Source of the DNA: Chalara sp. BL73
Lineage: Eukaryota; Ascomycota; Leotiomycetes; Helotiales
NCBI GenBank assembly: GCA_918026815.1
Contig: CAKJVC010000087.1
Location: 157,398 to 221,397, forward strand
Length of the DNA: 64,000 nucleotides
Direction of reading: 5' to 3'
The translations under genes were made by a program, and so were the position numbers. Shown one piece after another: positions 36,540 to 45,977 of this stretch (the stretch's first letter is position 1; the number at the start of each line of letters is the position of its first letter). The notes below the pieces were generated by a model, which worked only from the letters and a program-made list of their open reading frames with translations, made no database searches and was not told the origin of the DNA.

Positions 36540-37831
36540 ACTCTAATCTGGTTACGGGTACACGGATCGTTTGTTAAATCTCCGGGTAGTAGGTCAATCA
36601 ATGCAATGAGATGTTTCTTGTTAATCGCTTCAAGCAATAAGATGGGAAAATATAGAGCTCACTGGAGCGACAGGGAAGAATCCTCTCCGGGGATATTGTG
36701 TCTGGAGCCGGAGCTAAAAGATATGAAAGAAATGACTTCCGTTTTGAACTCTCATATCCGGAGCCCGAGGCCGTATGCCAGCTCTTTATCGAGGTATGTC
36801 AAGGACATGGAAATGAATGAAGAATGCCGCTAATCCTTCATCGGTCGTTCCACGTAGAGGGAAAGTGCAATCGGCCCAGACACAGCTGTCTTTACGCTCA
36901 TCATTGATCCGGATATTAATTTCGAGTGGGCGTTGAGCTAGTAAAGCGAACCACCATATCGTCTCGCGAAGCTCTGAAAGGAGCCTGGAAATTGATGAAT
37001 TCAGCTTCGAACAGTTGACGTTCGTTGATTTTTTGCGAGTCCATTGTCAAGGATTGCCAAAAGCTTTGGATTTCTTTAGGGAGGGGTATAGATTGAGGTA
37101 TTCAGGTTGTGGGTGTGCCTGGACCAAATTAAGTCGATTGATCATTTGTTCGAGAGTCATCGGGTCGTCCGCAGAGGGATTTGGTGATGTCCTGAGAAAA
37201 ATTTGGGGATGTTTCCTTGGAGCCGGGCTAGGGTTGGAAGTGTGGCAGCAAAGATGCTCCAAAATAATAACCGCCAGGCCCAAGCCTTTGCACCTCTTTA
37301 AACAAGCTGCCAATTCTGCTGCCACACCTTTACATACTTCGAATAAGCTACTATTTGGCTACCAAACCACTTCCAACAAAGAGCCAGTTCCGCTGCCACA
37401 CCACTTCCATCAAGGAGCAAGTTTTGCGGTCACACTTGTACATCCTTCCAACAAGCAGCCAACGTATTGTTGCAAAGGGAGGTGCCTTTCAGACTCATCA
37501 ATGAGGTGAATGATCCCAGCACAATCTTGCATAGTCCCCCGAGGGGAAACCATTATTCCCTTGCGCTTTACAATTGGCCCAAAGCCTTGGTTGAGGCTGA
37601 CTTCGGAACCCTCAGGGGGTAGACTTATATCTGCTGTCAACAGGGAGTCGGACATCGCATCGGGTGTTTGGCTACGAGACAGCCAACGGGAATTTCCCAA
37701 GTGCCCACACCTTGTAGTAGTCGACCTCTAGAGATTCATAGTAGCCATGCGCAGCCTAACCCGGAAGCCGAGACAATAAAGTCCACTAGGCATAAGGCAG
37801 AATCATTACAGGCAAGTGAGCGAGACGCACC
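36540..37831. other. Intergenic region with degenerate repeats and possible gene relic
   Basis: No intact gene. On the minus strand around 36.83-37.06 kb two overlapping frames give protein-like stretches (MDSQKINERQLFEAEFINFQ, and DEGLAAFFIHFHVLDIP in another frame), which could be a decayed gene. A degenerate repeat block lies at 37300-37465. The right end is downstream of the CRIB/RA gene. Confidence 0.4.
37300..37465. repeat. Degenerate tandem repeat, unit about 33-41 bp
   Basis: Four to five imperfect copies share the pattern AAGGAGCCAGTT, then CTGCTGCCACACC, then ACTTCCAAC. Copies begin near 37302, 37346, 37379, 37413 and 37454. Unit lengths vary and identity is modest. Confidence 0.6.
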
Positions 37832-38747
37832 TTATAATATCCCACCAGGTACGGTCGGCCCAACATCTGCCCCCATTCCTCCCCCGTCAGTATCCGCATT
37901 ATTCATCTTCCTCAGCATAAACATCGGCTTCTTTCCATCCTTGTCCAACTGCTTGAACAATATCAATGGCTTCTCTTCTAAGCCAAGGCGTCTTTCTTGA
38001 TCGCCATACACGACGAACAGTGCGTACTGATTCCATGGCGAATTGATTTGGTATTTCTTCAGAGCAGCAAAGAGAACTTTGTAGCAAGAGTTGTCCATAG
38101 AGACGCGGAAGGACTTGAAGATCTCGCCGGTGTGGTTAGGGCCGCCGGATGAGGACCCATCCATTTCTTGGCCTCGTCGAGTGGAAGATGCGGGCGGTTT
38201 GGGGTTATGATAAGTTTCATCGAAAGTGGGAAGGGTGGAGGATAGCGGTTGGTCGCCACGGTCAATGCACCGCTGGTCTTGGGAGTTGACATGACTGCCG
38301 TGACTCGAGTACTCAGTTAATGGTTCGGCACTCGAGTTCTCAAGGAATCGTTGATACTCCTTTAGAAGGCCCTTTTCAGGTCTGGGTCAGCGACACGGAA
38401 AACCTCCACGATAGTCAGGCTGTACTTACCGTGAATTGTCCAGTCTCCATGTCATATCCAACGTGTGTAACATGCACCGGGTTGTCCGGTGCTGATACCT
38501 GGACTCTTCGTTGGGGAGTTGCGAAGCGACCCAGCAAGCCGCTCCGCTTTGGTTTCGCTGCTGGTGATGCGACTACTGGGGAGGCAGGTTTGGGAGTAGG
38601 TTTGTTGTAGACGGGGGATTGACGCTCTTGATCCTCGTGGCGTGCCGGTCTTTCCAGTGACGTCGGAGTCGCAGGCGGATCGAGAAGAGCTGCTCCCTCC
38701 TCGCCGAAGACGTAGAGGTAGCTATTGCTTAGATCGAAAGCACACAC
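37832..38747 (-). CDS. CRIB and Ras-association domain protein, 5' end missing
   Basis: Probable Cdc42/Rac effector or MAPK-pathway adaptor. Two minus-strand exons are visible: 38430 upward (frame open to 38747 and beyond) and 37832-38371, joined across a 58-bp intron in phase 0. The first encodes a CRIB motif, VSAPDNPVHVTHVGYDMETG, completed by QFT-GLLKEYQRFLE across the splice. The second encodes a Ras-association fold resembling that of Ste50 (IFKSFRVSMDNSCYKVL, then YALFVVYGDQE and EKPLILFKQLDKDGKKPMFM) and ends PTVPGGIL. No protein kinase domain follows, unlike PAK kinases that also carry CRIB. No in-frame ATG precedes the CRIB region. The frame runs upstream into an (AT)14 microsatellite, so the start exon lies further away or has been lost. 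The start given is only the edge of the supported frame. Confidence 0.7.
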
Positions 38748-38858
38748 AGGCAGTGCATAGAACGAGATGCTGGAGATTTGAGACAGGCTGAGTTTGGAGA
38801 AGACTGAGAGTGCCGTGGAATACAGAGCGCTATTACCAAAAAAAATAATGCTACTGCT

Positions 38859-38895
<37 letters not shown>

Positions 38896-39868
38896 ACACA
38901 GTTTAATAAAATAACGAAGTTTTTTTTCCGATTCGCAATACACTTTAAGTTAATTGGAAATAAATAACTTGTAATTAATTTTGGAAAAATTAATTTTTTA
39001 AGTTTAATAGGCTTTTCAAAATAACTATAATACCAAAGTTGAAGTTCAAGAAAGTAATAAATTATGAAGTACCTAAATGCCTATAAGTATGAGGTGTGTT
39101 GGATATGCTTCTACTGTTCCGTGAGGCGACAATTCCGCCGTCAAATATAAATAGCTCTACAAACTTCTTCCTTTTCCTCTCTTGATGACCTCCCATCCAC
39201 AAACAAAGTTCCTACTCAAGCGTGGCTAAAATAGTCAATCCCTGCCATTGTCGAGCTTGTTGTTGAGAATCTATAAAGATAAATTAGAGGAGATTTCATA
39301 TAGTTAATCGACCGATCATTGATAAGTAAGGATAATTGGAAGAGATCAAAACATAGCCTCCAGAATATACCTCTGTGGTTGACGACTCAAATGGTCAGTT
39401 ATCTCCGCTACTCCCCCGGATCCCCCGCTCTTGCAATGCTGATGAATACCCGATTGGCAAGCGCACAGCGATCACCGCCTACATATGCCCAGATGTTTGT
39501 TCTCCACATCACCATGTAGATGTCCATTTTCATCTAATGCCTCCCTTCCAAGCCCGAGCTCTAAATAACGGAACAGCACCATATCTTGACCACATATTTT
39601 TGATATGGAAAACAATCAAAGCCGGTGAAATAAACCGCCTTTGAGACTGCTCCGTATGTCTGTCTCATCTCTAGAAGTTTATAAAAGCTGCATCAAGGGA
39701 GGAAATGTGTGGTTAATGTAAGAAAATTCCTGGGAGGCATTATCAACAATAGAAACCGATTATTATTGCCGAAGTGAGGCAAAAGATATTCTCCGTTCCT
39801 TAGACAGGTTTGCACCTCTTTAGTATATCTTCACCATTAAACGGTCGAGATCGAGAACATATATCTTC
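38748..39868. other. AT-rich intergenic region
   Basis: The segment from about 38840 to 39075 is strongly AT-rich compared with its surroundings and begins with an (AT)14 run. It lies where the 5' exon of the CRIB/RA gene would be expected. The right end is 3' of the sugar transporter gene. No intact gene is recognised. Confidence 0.55.
38863..38890. repeat. (AT)14 microsatellite
   Basis: Twenty-eight bases of perfect AT alternation at the edge of an AT-rich patch, upstream of the CRIB/RA coding frame. Confidence 0.95.
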
Positions 39869-41963
39869 TCAAGCCGCTTGGACACTTCCCCCTTGCTGAA
39901 GTCTCTGTACATCCGTCACATACTTCCGCATTCGCCGTGCAGGTATTCCCTTCTCATACATCTCATCAAGTTCAGCAGGATTGCGTTGTGAGGGCTCTGG
40001 CACATAGACAAATGCTCCAACAGTGCACACAATTCCCGTAGCTAAAAACAGCCAGGCGGTCTTGTAACCCCAATTCGCGCCATTCACATCCACTATTTTA
40101 TGAGTTAACCGCCGCGCTTTTATCTGTTATGGATATCATAGAGATCGCTTACGCATGATAGGTAGCGACGTGTTGAAAGTTAACCCAAATAGAACTGATG
40201 ATCCGGCTGCCAACCCGGCGGTTCTAGCACGGAGCTTTTGTGATGCCACCTCGCCAACGAAGGCCCAACCAAGACTACCAACTATCATCATTGTTAGCTT
40301 CAGGCGCACAAGGGATTTGAAGGGGCAGAAACTTACGGGCAACGTTAAAGAAGGACCAGACACAGGCGGTAAATATGAGGAAGTTCTTAAGAGCCCCCGT
40401 CTTGGGCACGAAGCCGAGAATACCTACAACCAACATTGTGATAGTACAAACTACGGCAGAAATCAAAACTACTTTACGACGTCCAAATTTGTCAGTCAGA
40501 ACGATGAGGCAGATAGAAGTTACGAGAGCGATGACGGCTATTTTGTCAAGTCAGTTGCTGCATAGAATGAGACCACCTGTATTACTTACTTAGGATTGTG
40601 GTAATAAGAAATGCGTTTGTAAATCCGCTTTGCTTAAAGAAAAGGCTTGAATAGGTATTCAGGAAAGACAGCCCAGTAAGTTGTTGTGCGCACACTGGAA
40701 GTGCAGCTCCCAAAGTACGCACAGCATTTTTTCCTTTAAAGCATTCGAGGTAAGAACGCATTAGGTGCTTAAAGCCGCGATTGGTAAGTCCAAGCTCATG
40801 GAGTTCTCGCCGCTCCTCCAATATTGTGTTTTTGATGACTGCATACTCAACCTCGACATCGTAGCCTTCAATATTGCCGTTGATACGACGGAGGGAGGCT
40901 TTTCCTCTCTCATCCTGGTCACGTTCGGCATAGTAAGCTGGAAGGAATATCAGCACTAGACACTTCAGATAGGAGAGGGTCCTGGAACTTCTCGTTCACT
41001 TACCTGCGGTCTCAGGGATCCAAAGAAAGATTGGCAACATGAGGCCCAAGAATCCCCACTGTGTCAAAATAGGAGTTAAAAAGTTAAGTGGGTCGGATTT
41101 TTCGGAAAAAGTGAGAAGAAGCGGTGCCAGGAAGCTCCCAATTCTGTTCCAGAATCCGTACGCGAATAACATAGCCCCACGGATGTTCACAGGTGCCCAT
41201 TCAGTCACGTAGATTGGGAGAGTTGCTTGGAGACATCCGACCCCAATTCCCGCCAGAAGTTTGGCGCCAGCCCAATCCCTCCAGTTCCGCGCAGCAGTCT
41301 CAATGGCAATTGACTGAATAAAAGCGGTGAGAGTCAGTTAAACATCAGAAAAGTAGATAGCATATGATCTGTATGGGCAGTGTCCCAATACTCACACCTG
41401 CAAGAATAGTCCAGAGCAAGTACATGGTCATCTTTCGGCCAATTCTGTCAGACACCGGGTTGAGAAGTACCATGCCAATAAGCTGCCCCAATGACTGTAA
41501 CGCACCCCAAAGGGCAGTGTAATTAGCATCGAGATCAACCTTTCCAGCGGCATTAGGAAATCCAAAATGATTGATGAAGCCCTGGTTGGCGATGATGTTT
41601 CCTGCAATTTTTATGTCAGTTCACCAAGAAAATTAACAAAGAAATCATCAAAAAGAATGCAAAATGGCATAGTCTCACCATTCAAACTGATTTGGTAGCC
41701 GTCCGCTCCAGCTGCTATGCACATTAGGTTACAGACCAGCACCGCCTACAGGATTCCGTTAGCAAAGTCCTCTCCTTTATAAGTCAACATTCACATGCCT
41801 TCCAAAATCTCTTGACAGTTTCCCATAGCCCTAGCCGATCAAGGGACGACTTGAGAATTGTATGCTGCGGCTTGGTAGGCGGCTGGTCCCCTTCCAAGTG
41901 CGAAGCAGTGTGCTCAAGCTCAATGGCGAGCTTATCCGAGTTGGTTGCATTAGGGTTAGCCAT
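39869..41963 (-). CDS. MFS sugar porter, probable glycoside/rhamnoside uptake
   Basis: Proton-coupled sugar transporter of the plasma membrane, fungal maltose-permease-like group. Eight minus-strand exons: 41799-41963, 41679-41745, 41396-41601, 41004-41313, 40590-40937, 40337-40537, 40153-40281 and 39869-40092, giving 549 residues with all phases consistent. Family signatures are NPVSDRIGRK between helices 2 and 3, IPETA before the central loop, LTDKFGRRK in the second half, and the C-terminal PEPSQRNPAELDEMYEKGIP. The first intron uses a rare GC donor (GCATGT). The gene is divergent from a GH78 alpha-L-rhamnosidase, with 747 bp between starts. Because both neighbouring rhamnosidases lack signal peptides, import of rhamnosides or rhamnose is the likely role; the substrate is inferred from context only. 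Confidence 0.88.
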
Positions 41964-42710
41964 GAGATGATTATGGTGCCTTCGATGGCAATTGGTGATT
42001 TATAAAAGAGCTCCTGATTGCGAAAGGGGAATATGCATCTCAAGTAGGAAAGACATCCACCTCTATGGCCGGTGGGATAGTGGTAATATACCTTTCCAGG
42101 AGGGTCGGGCTCGGTAGATGATGCTGCGACGGTAATGTTGAATTTGGCTGGGCTAGCTGGGCAGAAGATATAACACGGAGGGTTTGAAAGCTGGCATTGG
42201 TATACTTTACATCTAGCCAACTCCACTCAATGGAGCGGGCCAAGCCCCCGGGGAGTTGCGGAGATTTGGACAAAGCAGTGGAGAAGCCCGGTTTCCAGAA
42301 AGGATTGCGGGATGCGGGGATGCGGGGAACTGTCTCGCTATGGCAAAATATGCCCGAAAGTATGTGACATGGTGTCAGGTGACCAGGCTATCGATGTACC
42401 GCTCTATACACAATCACTTCTGCATCGGGCTGTGGGCTCGGGACAACATACAACGAACTGACCGGGCTAGTTCGGATAACATGGCCACCGAAGCTATGGT
42501 AGAAGAGGGATGATTGTAATAGGAGCCCGTTAGTTCAGTCCGGGATGCCTATGTATATGTACCTGCTGAACTGGCGCCTTTCGTAACTCGAAACCAGAAT
42601 AGTGTAGTAAAGTGGCAAGTCTAGCCTTTCTTGACCTCAAAGCTATGAACTTGAGAAGTCACAACCCGTTTAATGTAGAAATTCTTTAGTCCTTTAAGCT
42701 AGGGCCTACA
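41964..42710. promoter_or_regulatory. Shared promoter of sugar transporter and GH78 gene
   Basis: The divergent spacer contains two GCGGGG hexamers four or fewer bases apart at 42314-42319 and 42322-42327, and CCGGGG at 42248-42253. All fit SYGGRG, the site of the carbon catabolite repressor CreA/Cre1, which often needs paired sites. A CCG-N8-CGG arrangement at 42462-42475 has the form bound by Zn2Cys6 factors, and such a factor is encoded 6 kb downstream. The motif matches are direct observations; their use is inferred. Confidence 0.55.
42314..42327 (+). promoter_or_regulatory. Paired CreA/Cre1-type sites
   Basis: GCGGGG, two bases, GCGGGG on the plus strand, each matching SYGGRG. It lies about 350 bp from the transporter start and 385 bp from the GH78 start. 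Closely paired sites are the arrangement expected for functional glucose repression. Confidence 0.5.
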
Positions 42711-45472
42711 ATGTCACTCTCCATAAACCAGCTCAGCGCAGAGCATCACCATGACGGCTTTGGCATATCCTCCCACAAACCGCGGCTTTCCTGGCGCTTC
42801 AATTCCACAAGATTGAAATGTTGGAAGCAAGCTTCATACGACATTAAGATTGCCAGAAAGGGAAAAGAAGAATCATTCCACATCGACTCGCCGGAGTCAG
42901 TTCTGGTACCTTGGCCTTCCTCACCATTATTATCACGAGAATCTGCCTCGATCCGAGTCCGTGCCACTGGGAAGGATGGATTATCCACTGAATGGGCTAG
43001 TCTCAACATCGAAGCCGCGCTTTTAGAGCGTACAGACTGGATATCTAAACTCATCTCAGGTCCGCCACAACCCATCGATGCCCCTAAACGCCCCTTTCGC
43101 CTTCGCAAATCATTCACTTGTCGTCATATAGGTCCCGGCCGCCTGTACGCTACTGCTCACGGGCTGTACGAAGTGGAGATCAATGGCAAGGTAGTCGGTG
43201 ACCAGGTTCTTGCACCTGGATGGCAATCTTACAAGCACCGTCTTCACTACCAAGTGTACGATATCACACCTCTTTTGGAGGAAGGCGACAATGTTATCGG
43301 TGTTTCCGTTGGCGAGGGGTGGTTCGCAGGTAGGCTGGGAAGACCGAGTAATTCTAATATATGGGGAGATCGCCTCGGGTTTCTTGCACAGGTGGAGGTA
43401 AATGGAAAAGCGGTATGTGTTACCGACGACAGTTGGGAATACCTACAAAGTCCCATCATTTCTTCCGAGATCTATGACGGCGAGGTCATTGATACCAACC
43501 TTCAGGATCTCTTCTGGACTATACCCTCCCAGCTAGTAACAAAAGTTGAGCAAAAAGCTGAAGTACTAACCTTCCCGACTGCCGAGCTGATTGCTCCTGA
43601 TGTTGCTCCAGTGCGACGAATACTGGAGATCAAGCCTATAGCGATTATTTCCACTCCCAAAGGTAAGAAAGTACTTGACTTTGGCCAAAATCTGGCTGGA
43701 TGGTTGAGGATTGAGAAAGACATACCTGATAATGAGGAAGGGGAGCTCTTGATTAGACATGCAGAGGTTATGGAGCATGAAGAACTTGGAACACGCCCAC
43801 TGAGAAGCGCAAAAGCGCAAACAATGATCAAGATGGGCGGGAAGACCAAGGGATATGAGCCAAAATTTACCTTTTATGGATTTAGGTAAGACCGCTATTG
43901 TCTATAGTTATTGCCATCTATGCCTACTGACATAAACCTCGAGGTATGCGGAAATATCCGGATACGATTCTCTTACACTGGATGATTTCACTGCCATTGC
44001 AATTTCAACAGACCTTCGTCAGACTGGCACTTTCGAATGCTCACACCCACTAGTGAACCGGCTTCATAAAAACACCATCTGGTCCATGCGGGACAACTTC
44101 GTATCTGTCCCTACAGACTGTCCTCAGCGCGATGAACGTTTAGGCTGGACGGGTGACATACAAGTCTTTGCACCAACAGCGAACTATCTGTTTGATACTT
44201 CGGCATTCCTTAGTTGCTGGCTGCAAGATCTGGAGGTTGAGCAGAAAGATGCTGGTGGCGTTGTTCCCTGGATAATTCCTAGCGTTCCCTTTACCATGTC
44301 TCGGCAGAATCGTCCCGCTGCCATTTGGGCAGACTGTTCCGTTATCACGCCTTGGGATCTGTATATCACATTTGGTGATGAGTCTATTCTTGAAGCGCAG
44401 TGGGAAAGCATGTGTCTTTGGTTGGATGAAGGAATCCCTCGGGATGAGAAAGGTTTCTATAGAACGACAAACCCTCAATTTGCTGACTGGCTGGATCCGC
44501 GAGCGCCTCCTGCTTTTCCTGGCCATTCAGTTACAGACCCATTCCTGGTCGCCAATGCATACCTCATCTATGTGATGGACCTAGCAGCTAAAATTGGTAA
44601 CATTATTGGTAAGTCAGAGGTTGCGGCCAAGTATGCCAGCCAAGCGTCGAGGCTGTTGGATATGTTTCTGGCAGAATACTTGACGCCGAACGGTCGTTTG
44701 GTATCTGACACGCAGACTGCATATTCTCTTGTACTGCGCTTTGGTCTCCTTCCAGAGAGATATCTAAACACTGCCAAGTCAAGGTTGGATTGGATTACTA
44801 GATGGGAGATGTTCAAGATCACAACCGGTTTCGCTGGAACACCGATTATCTTACAAGTGCTTGCAGAAAACGACATGCTGAGTTTAGCGTACCGGATGTT
44901 AGAGGAAACTGAAGATCCGAGTTGGTTGTACCCTGTGAATATGGGAGCCACGACTATTGTAAGTTTCATACCCACGACTAAATTCTTGCCTATTGCTTTG
45001 GTGGCCTATGTCTTGTTAACGTTTCACGCTTTCATAGTGGGAGCGCTGGAACTCCATGCTTCCAGATGGAACTATTAATCCAGGACAAATGACCTCTTTT
45101 AATCATTACGCCCTCGGCTCAGTCTGTGCTTTCCTGCACAACATAGTTGGAGGGCTTTCGCCTTCCTCCCCCGGTTGGAAAACCGCGCTAGTAAAACCTC
45201 AGCCCGGCGGAACGATTCGTTCTGCGGCCACCTCGTTTGACTCTCCCTATGGCACGTACTCCGTATCCTGGAAATGCGAAGAGTCTACCATGGCGACACA
45301 AGTGATAGTACCGCCGAACGGTGAGGCTAGGGTTGTTCTTAATGGTATAGATGAGGTCGTGGGAAGCGGCCAGTTTGTTTACACGACTATTTGGGAAGCT
45401 GATCCAAATTGGCCTCCAGCACACATTCAAGGGCCACAAGGTCCGCCGGCAAAGAAGTCTCAGTCGCCTTGA
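42711..45472 (+). CDS. GH78 alpha-L-rhamnosidase, intracellular type
   Basis: Hydrolyses terminal alpha-L-rhamnose from glycosides. Model: 42711-43885, 43944-44958 and 45038-45472, introns 58 and 79 bp, 874 residues, normal for GH78. The N-terminal half carries beta-sandwich domains of the bacterial-rhamnosidase type (GRLYATAHGLYEVEINGKVV, then VLAPGWQSYKHRLHYQVYD). The (alpha/alpha)6 barrel begins near residue 420 with VPTDCPQRDERLGWTGD, the segment holding the acidic residues expected for catalysis. The second acidic site is TTIWERWNSMLPDG, formed by splicing at 44958/45038, followed by SFNHYALGSV. There is no signal peptide (MSLSINQLSAEHHHDGFGIS), so the enzyme is probably cytosolic. Its 3' part from 44717 on is repeated at 54193-54948. 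Confidence 0.92.
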
Positions 45473-45977
45473 TGCCAAAATTTTGTAGACACAAAGGGAT
45501 TCATAATTTTATATATATAAATGTAACGTTCAAGACACAAAAAGCAGCACATTTTCAACTCTTTGGCTATTTTGTCCCAAATCCGAATGTTACAGTGAGA
45601 CGAAATACAGCTGAATATGCAAGCGACTAGAGTATGGGACTTCCCAGGACTCTCGAAGCATCCCCCATGCCACGAAACAGGAGTTGCGGGGAAACGCGGA
45701 ACTGCCAAGGGAGCGGTGTCTCTGGGCAGCCGAAGTTTATCCGACGTATGTACACCTAGAGTCAAGCCGCTCATCTTGTATACTCGAATGCATGTCAGTG
45801 TGTACAACTTTCACGGTACCTATTAACCCGAGATGCTCTGGTTATTGAGTTCCGCGCAAGAATGCAAATATGTGGAGCTCAAGTAAGGTTATCAACGCAA
45901 AAACCCCTGTTTCTTTCACGGCCTAGGAGACTAAAGGGAGAGCAGTATTCGTGCAATTTGAACAATAACATATCATA
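45473..45977. other. Spacer between two GH78 genes
   Basis: 505 bp between the stop of the first and the start of the second GH78 gene, expected to hold a 3' UTR and a promoter. No coding gene is recognised. It is identical in copy B (54949-55453). Confidence 0.6.

Noticed and set aside
36606..37100. Protein-like stretches on both strands
   Set aside because: Frames are short, conflicting and not joinable. At best they are a decayed gene, so no feature was called.
38840..39075. AT-rich patch as a RIP-mutated transposon
   Set aside because: Too short to show element structure, and no related copy exists in the window to compare. It is left as an unexplained AT-rich segment.
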